Assembly (NCBI GenBank): GCA_934754335.1
Contig: CAKVHY010000013.1
Span: 1-36,043, forward strand
From: an uncultured Clostridia bacterium
Lineage (GTDB): Bacteria; Bacillota; Clostridia; Christensenellales; UBA1242
Length of the DNA stretch: 36,043 bases
Direction: 5' to 3'
The notes beneath the pieces were generated by a model. That model did no database searches. It was not told the origin of the DNA and saw only the letters and a list, made by a program, of their open reading frames with translations. Shown in pieces: positions 21,511-29,803 of this stretch; position 1 is the first letter of the stretch, and each line of letters starts with the position of its first letter. A program made the translations under genes and the position numbers.

Positions 21511-24138
21511 TTATAGTGCATCAAACTCTGCTCTAGTTACTCCCCAGTGTACTTCTAAAATTGAGTTGGTGTTACAATAATTCCAATAATTTCCCCAACC
21601 GGTTGGTTGAGAATCCGCTTCGCAATAGATTATTAAATTTAACGAACAAAATGAAAAAGGAAACGCACTGGTTGCAGTTGCATTAATTGTAACCACAGTA
21701 TTAGGTATAAAAATTTTTTCTAAACCTGTACAAGAATTAAAAGCGTTATTTCCTATCTCTGTCACCCCATTTGGTATTTCAATACTCACGATTTCAGAAT
21801 GATCTTCAAATGCATTATCTCCTATTTTTGTAACAGTGCTAGGAATGACTGTGGTTTTTATACCGCAAAGAAGAGTATTACTTGCAGTTTGAATAACAGC
21901 ATTACAATTATCTCTGCTATCATATATTGTATTCCCACTATCCACCTTAATAGTTTCTAAGCCAATACACCCTGTAAAAACTTTTGAACCGATACTTGTA
22001 ACACTTGCTGGAATAGTTATAGATTTTAAAGTTTCAATGTTCCGGAAAGCAATGCTGGCGATAGTTGTAATAGTATTGGAAATAATTGTATTTTTGCAAC
22101 CTGAGATTAATTTATTGGTGGCAGTTTCTATTATTGCGTTACAGTTATTTCTGCTATCGTACTTAGAGTTGCCTTCTTCCACTGTTATAGTCTCTAATTC
22201 GTTACAACCTGCAAATGCTCCAGTCCCGATTGATGTTATATTGTTGGAAATTGTAACGCTTACAATTGGTGAAGAAGAATAGGCATAATTTCCAATAGAT
22301 GTAACTGAAGAAGGAATAATAGTGTTTTTACTGGCTCTAATTATTTTATTAGAAGAAGTTTCAATAATTGCATTGCAATTATCTCGACTATCGTATTTTG
22401 TATTACCACTTTCAACTGTTATTGTTTCCAACCCACAATAATCAAATGCTCTTGCTCCTATAGTTGTTACAGATTTGGGTATAATAATGCTCTTTAATTT
22501 CTTGCAAGAAGCAAAAGAATTATCAGTTATAACTGTTAGTTGCTTAGGAATATTAATACTCGTCAAACTTGAACAGAGTGTAAATGCATACGCCCCCATG
22601 CTCGTAACTGTATTAGGCAATGTAATATTTGTTAATGACTCACAATACTGAAACGCAGTTTTTCCAATGCTTATCACACCATCAGGGATATTAACTTCTT
22701 TTAAAGAATAGCACTTATTAAATGCATAATCTCCAATAGAAGTTACAGAAGAAGGAATTACAATACTTTCTAGGGCTGTGCAATCTTGGAACATTGCAAC
22801 ATTTATATTAGATAAACCTGAAGGTAACTCTGCGGTTTTTAAGCCATAGCACTTATTAAATATACCTTGTCCAATAGTCGTTATGCTATCAGGAAGTTCA
22901 ATACTTTCTAAAGAGTAGCAGCGTTGAAATGTTGAGCTTTTTAATTCATCAATGCCATAAGGAATATTAACTTGTTTTAAATTTGAGCAATTGCTAAATG
23001 CTACATTCCCAATTGTTAAAATGGTATTAGGAATTGAAATACTTTCTAATCCACTACAGTACCTAAATGCAGCCAAACCAATCGTCTCTAATGTGGAAGG
23101 CAAGATAATACTAGTAATATTAGTATTGGAATTAAATGGAAAGCCTGATGTATTCGTTTCGGCATCAGGAATACTCGTAATTGGCAAGCCTTGATATTTA
23201 CATGGAATTACAATATCTCCAGTGGCACCATTATCTCTAACTGAGTAAGATTTGCCATCATCATTAAGAGTAAAAGTTAAGCCATCATATGATGCTGTTT
23301 TACAATAAAAGGAAGAATTTGAAGTGTCTTTTAATGGCGCGTTTAAGTAATCTTCTGTTACTGATTTGGTTAGTTTTTCATCAAAGAACCAACCTGAAAA
23401 TACTGCTGGTTCAAGCGTACTTAAATAATCTCCAAGGGTTGGATTTGCAATTGTGTTTGATGCAACACTTGATGGTGATGCACCATCAACGCTTGTGGAA
23501 ATTGTTCCATTAGTAGAACTCCCAACACTAAAATTAAAACTAACATTTGCTATAAAATTTGAAAGGCCTGTATCTGCATTAATTGTTCCCGTTCCACCAC
23601 TTGCCATAGATAAAGTTACTATATATTCAAGTGTGTTCCCTGCTAGAAGGTTATATCCATTTACATGTCTTATTTCCGTTAGAGTTGATGTTTTATCCAC
23701 TAAAGAATTTAATTCAACTTTAGGAACGTGGTCCACTGCACTCGTTCCGCTTTCATTTCCTTCATTAGGAGATTCTGTAACCCTAACATTTAATGGAGTT
23801 AGGCTTTTATTTTTTATGTAATATCTAAATATTATCGGATTTGGATTATTAACACCATCGTCTATATAATCCTTAAAACTACAACTTAAATCCCCCACAA
23901 TGTTTGCCTGCGTATTTGAAGTTGAAGGACTGATATATGTTTTAGCAATGCTCTTTGCCTCGTCACCACCATTGGCAGTTGCCCAAAATTCTAAATCCAC
24001 TCCTGCCTGAGCAGTCCATGATACATTTGCATTAATTCCCACCTTTCCAGCACTTGCTGCATATATGGCAACAATCATAGCAGTTAGAACCAATGCCACT
24101 GCAACAACCGTGGCTATAACTTTAGTACTCTTTTTCAT
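21511..24138 (-). CDS. Secreted BspA-like leucine-rich repeat protein (paralog 1)
   Basis: Surface or secreted protein of 875 residues. It begins with a signal sequence (about 1-28, MKKSTKVIATVVAVALVLTA onward). A beta-rich domain (about 30-215) resembles the TasA/camelysin-type exported region. A segment around 215-295 with SGWFFDEKLTKSVTE resembles an InlB-type repeat. The bulk (about 300-840) is a run of BspA-type LRR_5 units, such as IPSSVTSIGDYAF, with an inserted module YDSRDNCNAIIET...NT(I/V)IP that recurs several times. No LPXTG motif or C-terminal membrane helix is present; the protein ends in HWGVTRAEFDAL, exactly as its paralog at 34103-36043 does. The ATG has AAGGAA upstream. BspA-type proteins take part in adhesion; the role here is inferred only. 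Confidence 0.88.
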   Translation of the reverse strand: MKKSTKVIATVVAVALVLTAMIVAIYAASAGKVGINANVSWTAQAGVDLEFWATANGGDEAKSIAKTYISPSTSNTQANIVGDLSCSFKDYIDDGVNNPNPIIFRYYIKNKSLTPLNVRVTESPNEGNESGTSAVDHVPKVELNSLVDKTSTLTEIRHVNGYNLLAGNTLEYIVTLSMASGGTGTINADTGLSNFIANVSFNFSVGSSTNGTISTSVDGASPSSVASNTIANPTLGDYLSTLEPAVFSGWFFDEKLTKSVTEDYLNAPLKDTSNSSFYCKTASYDGLTFTLNDDGKSYSVRDNGATGDIVIPCKYQGLPITSIPDAETNTSGFPFNSNTNITSIILPSTLETIGLAAFRYCSGLESISIPNTILTIGNVAFSNCSNLKQVNIPYGIDELKSSTFQRCYSLESIELPDSITTIGQGIFNKCYGLKTAELPSGLSNINVAMFQDCTALESIVIPSSVTSIGDYAFNKCYSLKEVNIPDGVISIGKTAFQYCESLTNITLPNTVTSMGAYAFTLCSSLTSINIPKQLTVITDNSFASCKKLKSIIIPKSVTTIGARAFDYCGLETITVESGNTKYDSRDNCNAIIETSSNKIIRASKNTIIPSSVTSIGNYAYSSSPIVSVTISNNITSIGTGAFAGCNELETITVEEGNSKYDSRNNCNAIIETATNKLISGCKNTIISNTITTIASIAFRNIETLKSITIPASVTSIGSKVFTGCIGLETIKVDSGNTIYDSRDNCNAVIQTASNTLLCGIKTTVIPSTVTKIGDNAFEDHSEIVSIEIPNGVTEIGNNAFNSCTGLEKIFIPNTVVTINATATSAFPFSFCSLNLIIYCEADSQPTGWGNYWNYCNTNSILEVHWGVTRAEFDAL

Positions 24139-24343
24139 AATTTTTCAATTCCTTCCTATTTAAATAAATTTAGAATATAAATTTAGTTTATACACAATTC
24201 TAATTCTGTATTTATTTTATAACAATCTTTTTTTATAACCAAATAAAATTAATATATTCTAAGCAAATTTTATAAAAATAAAACCCTTTATAAAATTCTA
24301 CATTGAAAAATGGTTCTATTTTTATAACTTTTCTTTAACCCCA

Positions 24344-24379
24344 GAAATAAAACAGACAACCATTTAATTAGTTATCTGC
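24344..24379 (-). terminator. Terminator after thyX
   Basis: On the minus strand GCAGATAAC pairs with GTTGTCTGT (nine pairs including G-T pairs; 24371-24379 with about 24352-24360), followed by TTTTATTT. It ends the ftsK-to-thyX operon. Confidence 0.65.
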
Positions 24380-24388
24380 TTAAAATAA

Positions 24389-25552
24389 TTAAATTAATCT
24401 ATCGCATTTTATACCTTGAACATAACCACAAGGAGATGTACACTTAAACTTTGGAAATTGGCATCTTGAAGTTTTATTATAATTAGCAATCACCTTATAA
24501 AGTTTTGCATCATTTTTCTTTAGGAAATTGGCATATTTTTGCATAGTTTTATAAGTTTGTTCATGAATTTCTAACTGTGCAAAAGAACACAATCTTTCTT
24601 TAGATTTCAATATGAAGTTATCTAAAGTTCCCTTTTCAATAATTTTATAAAGTTGGGCTTGAGGAAAACTATCTTTTAAAGATAAAATATCTTCTTTCCA
24701 TTCTTTAACCAAATCTTCATCATTTCTAATAATTTTAGGAACATAAATCTCAAAATTTGAGAGTTCTGCAATAGACATATCTAGAGTTCTATGCCTTTGT
24801 GCTTGTGCAAATTGCGAAAGCGTTCCTTTATATGATGTTACATAAACTTCTCCAAAATAATCTTTAACATTCTTTCTTTTTGCAAACAATGAGATTTCTC
24901 TTTGCTTATTGTTATTTTGCAAGATCTCATCTATATAACCAAGTTTTTCTAATTCTTTACAAAAATCTTCCAACTCCTTAGCAATTCTTTGCTTCAAAAC
25001 ACTCTTATGCTTTTCCGCAATAAATCCCTTAAAGAAGCCATATAAATAATTTAATTGCCTATATGAAACCGAATATACCATAGACACAGGAGTAAAAATT
25101 GATGTTACATATCTTGCATTCTCTTGTGCCAATTTTAAAATTCTATTATCGGTAAAAAACTTATTTTTCTCGTACGTTTTTTCAATTGCATCTTTAAAGA
25201 TAACCAACCATTTATCATATAGTTTTTGCTCATCATCTGGCAATTTCATTTGAGTGTAACGCCCAGATTTTTCGCTTGTGGTATACATTTTTTCATTATT
25301 AATTATCATCGCCAAAATCTTAGGAATATTCTCCAAATAAAGCGACATATAGCAATGGTCAAAAACGCTATGATGACCGTTATTTTTAGTCATCAACATT
25401 CTTTTTATAGTCTTTTCTTCATTCTCATTTGATAACGTTTTAAAATCGTTTGGCATATAGCAAACGCCGGCACAAAGTCCGCTAAAATAATCAAAATCTG
25501 ACTTTTTTGCCACATAATCTTTATGCGTGGTTGCAATTAATGATATATTCAT
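24389..25552 (-). CDS. thyX: Long two-domain FAD-dependent thymidylate synthase (ThyX type)
   Basis: ThyX makes dTMP from dUMP with a flavin and methylene-tetrahydrofolate. At 387 residues this is much longer than the usual 220-250 and reads as two ThyX-like halves. The first (1-190) has HHSVFDHCYMSL, SEKSGRYTQM (93-102) and ENARYVTSIFTPV, but the expected RHR before SGRYT is NNE (85-87). The second (200-387) has QAQRHRTLDMS with R253-H254-R255 and AQLEIHEQT, and ends in a cysteine-rich tail C-KCTSPCGY-C. The canonical signature is therefore divided between halves. It starts ten bases after recA and closes the operon. No other thymidylate synthase is in the window. Confidence 0.8.
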   Translation of the reverse strand: MNISLIATTHKDYVAKKSDFDYFSGLCAGVCYMPNDFKTLSNENEEKTIKRMLMTKNNGHHSVFDHCYMSLYLENIPKILAMIINNEKMYTTSEKSGRYTQMKLPDDEQKLYDKWLVIFKDAIEKTYEKNKFFTDNRILKLAQENARYVTSIFTPVSMVYSVSYRQLNYLYGFFKGFIAEKHKSVLKQRIAKELEDFCKELEKLGYIDEILQNNNKQREISLFAKRKNVKDYFGEVYVTSYKGTLSQFAQAQRHRTLDMSIAELSNFEIYVPKIIRNDEDLVKEWKEDILSLKDSFPQAQLYKIIEKGTLDNFILKSKERLCSFAQLEIHEQTYKTMQKYANFLKKNDAKLYKVIANYNKTSRCQFPKFKCTSPCGYVQGIKCDRLI

Positions 25553-25562
25553 AATTTATCCT

Positions 25563-26555
25563 TTATAGGTTATTAGTTATTGCTTCTCTAACCTTATTTT
25601 GTATTTCTTCATAAATTTCTGGATTATCTTTTAAATAAGCCTTAACATTGTCTCTACCCTGACCAATCTTATTATCGTTATAACTATACCAAGAACCGCT
25701 TTTTTGAATGATATCGGCGTTTACAGCAACATCCACAATACAGCCAATTTTATCTATTCCTTGACCATAGATTATATCAAATTCCGCAGTTTTGAATGGT
25801 GGAGCCATCTTATTTTTAACAACTTTGATTTTAGTATGGTTACCAATCATCTCACTACCATCTTTTAAAACATCAACTTTTCTAACATCTAATCTAATAC
25901 TAGAATAGAATTTTAATGCCTTACCACCAGTTGTAGTTTCAGGACTACCATAAATTACGCCAATTTTATCTCTTAATTGGTTAATGAAAATAACAACCGT
26001 TTTACTTTTATTTGTGATAGCAGTTAATTTTCTTAATGCCTGGCTCATAAGTCTTGCTTGAGTACCAATAAAGTTATCACCCATTTCTCCATCAATTTCT
26101 GCTTTTGGAGTTAATGCTGCAACGGAGTCTATAACCACGATATCAATTGCACCACTTCTAACTAATGATTCACAAATATCTAATGCTTGTTCACCCGTAT
26201 CAGGTTGGCTAATATATAATTCTGAAATATTAACACCCAACTTCTCAGCATAATTTGGGTCTAAGGCATGTTCTGCATCAATAAAAGCAGCAGTTCCGCC
26301 CAATTTTTGTGCTTCTGCCAAGATATGTAAGGCAACTGTGGTTTTACCAGAACTTTCAGGGCCATAGATTTCAACGATTCTTCCCCTTGGCACTCCACCA
26401 ATTCCTAATGCAACATCTAGGGTTAAACAACCCGTTGGAATTACATCAATTTGTTGATCAACTCCTTCACTTAATTTCATGATAGAGCCTTTACCGAATT
26501 GTTTTTCGATTTGTAAAATTGCTTGCTCTAATGCTTTTTTCTTTGCGTCATCCAT
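25563..26555 (-). CDS. recA: Recombinase RecA
   Basis: ATP-dependent strand-exchange protein that, as a filament, also triggers LexA self-cleavage. The 330 residues include Walker A GPESSGKT (65-72), FIDAEHALDP, VVIDSVAALTPKAEIDGEMGD, FINQLRDKIG and the basic, acidic-tailed C terminus. I chose ATG 26555 (MDDAKKKALEQ) because AAAGGAAG stands at the right distance; a start nine codons earlier would run into the LexA box. A promoter and LexA box lie in the 41 bases between it and the preceding cinA-like gene, so it can be induced apart from the operon. Confidence 0.98.
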   Translation of the reverse strand: MDDAKKKALEQAILQIEKQFGKGSIMKLSEGVDQQIDVIPTGCLTLDVALGIGGVPRGRIVEIYGPESSGKTTVALHILAEAQKLGGTAAFIDAEHALDPNYAEKLGVNISELYISQPDTGEQALDICESLVRSGAIDIVVIDSVAALTPKAEIDGEMGDNFIGTQARLMSQALRKLTAITNKSKTVVIFINQLRDKIGVIYGSPETTTGGKALKFYSSIRLDVRKVDVLKDGSEMIGNHTKIKVVKNKMAPPFKTAEFDIIYGQGIDKIGCIVDVAVNADIIQKSGSWYSYNDNKIGQGRDNVKAYLKDNPEIYEEIQNKVREAITNNL

Positions 26556-26575
26556 AAATAATCTTCCTTTTAATT

Positions 26576-26589
26576 GAAACATTTGTTCG
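26576..26589 (-). promoter_or_regulatory. LexA box of recA
   Basis: On the minus strand CGAACAAATGTTTC fits the Firmicutes consensus CGAACRNRYGTTYC at every position, and shares its first 13 bases with the lexA box at 11326-11339. It covers the expected transcription start of recA. Confidence 0.85.
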
Positions 26590-26595
26590 TATACT

Positions 26596-26623
26596 ATTAT
26601 ACAGTAGTTTGGCTAAAAAACAA
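26596..26623 (-). promoter_or_regulatory. Internal promoter of recA
   Basis: On the minus strand TTGTTT (26618-26623), a 16-base spacer and TATAAT (26596-26601), inside the last codons of the cinA-like gene and just before the LexA box. Confidence 0.7.
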
Positions 26624-27838
26624 ACCATTTTGTTTAATTTTTTTAATTAAATAAAACATTGCACTTTTAGATATGTTATCAATAATGGCAGAATACTCTC
26701 CTGAATATGTATTTTTATAAACATGAATACCGTCAATATCTCCAACTGCTATATAGCAAACCAATTGGTTTGCACTAGTATATTCTCCAATCCATTCTCC
26801 ACACGTAACCACAACCACATCATTTTCCGAACCATTTAAAAGATTTGTGGCCATTTCATATGCTGTGTCTACCGACACAAAACCACTTTTATTAATCGTG
26901 GCTTTATTAATATTTAGGTTTTTTATAGCACTTTCAACATTAGTTGTAACAACTCCCCTAGAAAGCATTTGATCTGCTTCTTTTGAAGATGATAGGAAGT
27001 TGTTAACAATATTTCCATTTGTAATGGATTCTGCAATTGCAAGCCTTTTATTCGATAATTTTAACAAATCGTATGCATTTCTAAAGATGCTTATATCTTC
27101 GTTTGCATAGATATACTTTTTTAACTTATCATAAATTCTTGCAATAAACGCCTGCAATATATTTCTATCTAGATTTTTATTATATCTTATTGATATCTCA
27201 ACTTCTAAATTATTTGGATAAGTTGAAATAAAAATCTTATATTTGTTATTGAAAAGGTCTTGAAGCAAATAAATTATATCTTTTTCTGCAATTCCAAATG
27301 TTTTAATTGTGGTTGTCTGATAAACTGCCCTAACTTCCTTAACGAAATAAGGAAGCAATGTACTTTCAAAAACTTCTTTAACAAAATCTAAGTTATTTGG
27401 CAAAAAACAAAATGTTTTATTTGCTGAGAACATAAAGCCTATATCTGCTGTGGTTTTAGATTTTAAAATTTCTGCTCCAACTGGCAAATAATAATCATTT
27501 TGTGCTTCTATTGGTGGCGTTAGGTTATGGCTAGTGTAAAAGCCATTAATCAAAGAAACTGCATCTTGATTTTGCGTAAATGTGGCGCCAAAAAACCTTG
27601 CCAAGATATTTTTTATATTATAATTCTTAGCACTAGATTTTTCGCCTATTACAAATATAAAATTATCTTGAACAAAGTTTAATGCTTCTTTTATTTGCTC
27701 CGGACTGGAATGCGTGATTATTTTTTTATTGAATGTAACACCTGAATCTAAAAGTTTTTTAGAAAGATATTCACCCACAATATCATGTTCTTTCCCAAGC
27801 AAAATATTTGTATTTATACTAATGCAAGATACCTTCAT
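26597..27838 (-). CDS. CinA-like protein with eroded active sites
   Basis: A 413-residue protein in the position and layout of CinA, which pairs an N-terminal MoCF-like domain with a C-terminal nicotinamide-nucleotide amidase. Recognition rests on NILLGKEHDIVGEYLSKKLLDSG at the start and on LAIAESITNGNIVN (265-278) followed by SRGVVTTN. The usual GDELLLG opening is INTNILLG. The TGGLGPT motif is replaced by VIGEKSSAK. In the amidase half the catalytic Ser is retained (S271), but the GG that follows ESCT is lost and the Tyr and Lys of the VVTYSNEAK motif are missing. Enzyme activity therefore looks doubtful. It stands between pgsA and recA, the usual cinA place. Confidence 0.78.
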   Translation of the reverse strand: MKVSCISINTNILLGKEHDIVGEYLSKKLLDSGVTFNKKIITHSSPEQIKEALNFVQDNFIFVIGEKSSAKNYNIKNILARFFGATFTQNQDAVSLINGFYTSHNLTPPIEAQNDYYLPVGAEILKSKTTADIGFMFSANKTFCFLPNNLDFVKEVFESTLLPYFVKEVRAVYQTTTIKTFGIAEKDIIYLLQDLFNNKYKIFISTYPNNLEVEISIRYNKNLDRNILQAFIARIYDKLKKYIYANEDISIFRNAYDLLKLSNKRLAIAESITNGNIVNNFLSSSKEADQMLSRGVVTTNVESAIKNLNINKATINKSGFVSVDTAYEMATNLLNGSENDVVVVTCGEWIGEYTSANQLVCYIAVGDIDGIHVYKNTYSGEYSAIIDNISKSAMFYLIKKIKQNGLFFSQTTV

Positions 27839-27849
27839 TTTCTTCCTTT

Positions 27850-28503
27850 TTATTCATTCTTAAAATTAATACACTGTTCTTGTTCATTATCCACTTCTTC
27901 TAAATGAGGAACATCGTTTTTAAATACTTTAGCATTATTTGAAAGATAAACAATTTCAGATAATACAATTAAACAACATGTTAAAGTTGCAAATCCATAA
28001 AGAACATATTTAGCAACTTCAATAAAATCACTTGTTAATCCGCCAAGTTCAAATAGGAACGCAAAGAACATTCCTATATTTAACGTAAAATACAAGAAAT
28101 TGGCTTTAATCTTAGCCACTTTATCGGCTTGAATTATAACGCCTTTAAGTTGACCTAGTTGCCTTAAGCCTGTTACAACATAGTCTCTTTGAATCATGAT
28201 AAACATAAATACAATTCCGATAATTGTTGGGAAAACAGGGTTTTCGCCTGTAATCAACAACACAAGCCCTGTTGTTGCCAATAATTTATCTGCAATTGGA
28301 TCTAGGAACTTTCCAAAATCCGTAACTAAATCATATTTTCTTGCAATGTAACCATCAAGCATATCTGTTACGCATGCAATTAAGAATAGTGCGAATGCAA
28401 CAAACTTAGACCATGGGCCAATAAACTCTGCCAAATAGAAAAATATAATTAAAGGCAATAAGCAAATCCTCACAATTGTTATTTTATTTGGTAAATTTTT
28501 CAT
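27850..28503 (-). CDS. pgsA: CDP-diacylglycerol-glycerol-3-phosphate 3-phosphatidyltransferase
   Basis: Membrane enzyme that makes phosphatidylglycerol-phosphate from CDP-diacylglycerol and glycerol-3-phosphate. The 217-residue protein has five to six membrane segments and the complete CDP-alcohol phosphotransferase motif: D47, D50-G51, A54-R55, G64, D68 and D72 in DMLDGYIARK...GKFLDPIADK. Its start overlaps the rimO stop by four bases (ATGA type), and the cinA-like gene follows 11 bases on. The C-terminal tail is hydrophilic and longer than usual. Confidence 0.95.
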   Translation of the reverse strand: MKNLPNKITIVRICLLPLIIFFYLAEFIGPWSKFVAFALFLIACVTDMLDGYIARKYDLVTDFGKFLDPIADKLLATTGLVLLITGENPVFPTIIGIVFMFIMIQRDYVVTGLRQLGQLKGVIIQADKVAKIKANFLYFTLNIGMFFAFLFELGGLTSDFIEVAKYVLYGFATLTCCLIVLSEIVYLSNNAKVFKNDVPHLEEVDNEQEQCINFKNE

Positions 28504-29801
28504 ATTAATTCTCCTTCTAAATCGTAATCTATATAATTAACTACTTTGATTTTGTAGTAATTACCCGCCTTCATTTTGTTGTTTGCTTCCACCATGATAA
28601 TTGGATCTATAAATGGTGCTAAATATTCACTTCTACAAATTGCCACACCATCAGCGATCTCGTCCACAACAACTTCCATTTCTTTGCCAATCAACTTTTT
28701 ATTATTATTGATAGCAACTTTATATTGAACTTCACCAAGTTCATGAACTCTTTCTTCTTTTACTTCTTCAGAAATTTGGTTATCAAAATTATATGCTCGA
28801 GTACCTTCTTCTCTACTATAAGCAAAGAATCCAACGTTATTCAATTTTTCTTTTTTTAAGAAATCTTTAAGAATATTAAAATCTTCTTCCGTTTCATTTG
28901 GGAAGCCCAAAATAAACGTTGTCCTAATTGCTATATTTGGTATTTTATTTCTAAGTTTTTTAATTAAGGCAATTATTTTATCGTAAGAACTTCGTCTATT
29001 CATTGCTTTTAAGATATTATCTGAAACATGCTGTAATGGAATATCTATATACTTACAAATCTTCGGATTATTTGCAATCTCGTCAATTAGTTCGTCCGTC
29101 ATACTTTCAGGATAACAATATAGCAATCTAATCCATTTAATTTTTTCAATTTTAGATAGTTCTTTTAAAAGCGTGATTAATGTTGTTCCATCTTTAAAAT
29201 CTGAGCCATATCTCGTTACGTCTTGAGCCACAATTATTAATTCAGTTACACCTGAACTTGCCAAATTGTTCGCCTCTTCAATCAAATCTGCAAGCGGTTC
29301 ACTTTTATATCTTCCTCTAATATAAGGAATCTCGCAATAAGAACAGAAATTATCACAACCATCGCTAATCTTTAAATATGCAAATTGCGGAGTGGTTAAT
29401 AATCTCGATTTATCTTCTTTATTGCATACTAGTTTTTCATTATAAAGATTTGCTATCACCGATGCAATTTGAAAATTATCTTTAATTGAAACAAACGCAT
29501 CAACTTCTGGGAACAACTCTTGTAAATTTTTCTTTCCGAGTTCATTATAGCAACCAGTTATAATAAGTTTTTCAATTTTGCCTTGTTTTTTTAATGCGGA
29601 ATATTCATTAATAGCATCTTCACTTTCATCTCTTGCTGATTTTATGAAAGCACATGTGTTAATGATTATCACATCGCAATCATCAGGATTGTTGGAAATA
29701 ATAAAATTATTGTTTGAAATAGAGCCAATCATTCTTTCTAGATCAACTCTATTTTTATCACAACCCAGCCCAACAAAGCCTATTTTTTTCATAAGTTTCA
29801 T
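28500..29801 (-). CDS. rimO: Ribosomal protein S12 methylthiotransferase RimO
   Basis: Radical SAM enzyme that methylthiolates an aspartate of ribosomal protein S12. The 433 residues include the UPF0004 domain with C14 (VGLGCDKNRVD, the RimO variant), C50 and C84; the radical SAM triad C149, C153 and C156 in DGCDNFCSYCEIPYIRG; and a C-terminal TRAM-like domain. The start is the first ATG (29801), with GAGGAT upstream and two bases after the ftsK stop; a second ATG lies three codons in. It is distinct from MiaB at 17590-18921. Confidence 0.96.
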   Translation of the reverse strand: MKLMKKIGFVGLGCDKNRVDLERMIGSISNNNFIISNNPDDCDVIIINTCAFIKSARDESEDAINEYSALKKQGKIEKLIITGCYNELGKKNLQELFPEVDAFVSIKDNFQIASVIANLYNEKLVCNKEDKSRLLTTPQFAYLKISDGCDNFCSYCEIPYIRGRYKSEPLADLIEEANNLASSGVTELIIVAQDVTRYGSDFKDGTTLITLLKELSKIEKIKWIRLLYCYPESMTDELIDEIANNPKICKYIDIPLQHVSDNILKAMNRRSSYDKIIALIKKLRNKIPNIAIRTTFILGFPNETEEDFNILKDFLKKEKLNNVGFFAYSREEGTRAYNFDNQISEEVKEERVHELGEVQYKVAINNNKKLIGKEMEVVVDEIADGVAICRSEYLAPFIDPIIMVEANNKMKAGNYYKIKVVNYIDYDLEGELI

Positions 29802-29803
29802 TT

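Noticed and set aside
21511..24138. CRISPR-like or satellite repeats
   Set aside because: The periodic DNA similarity is explained by leucine-rich repeats in one open reading frame; there are no regular spacers.
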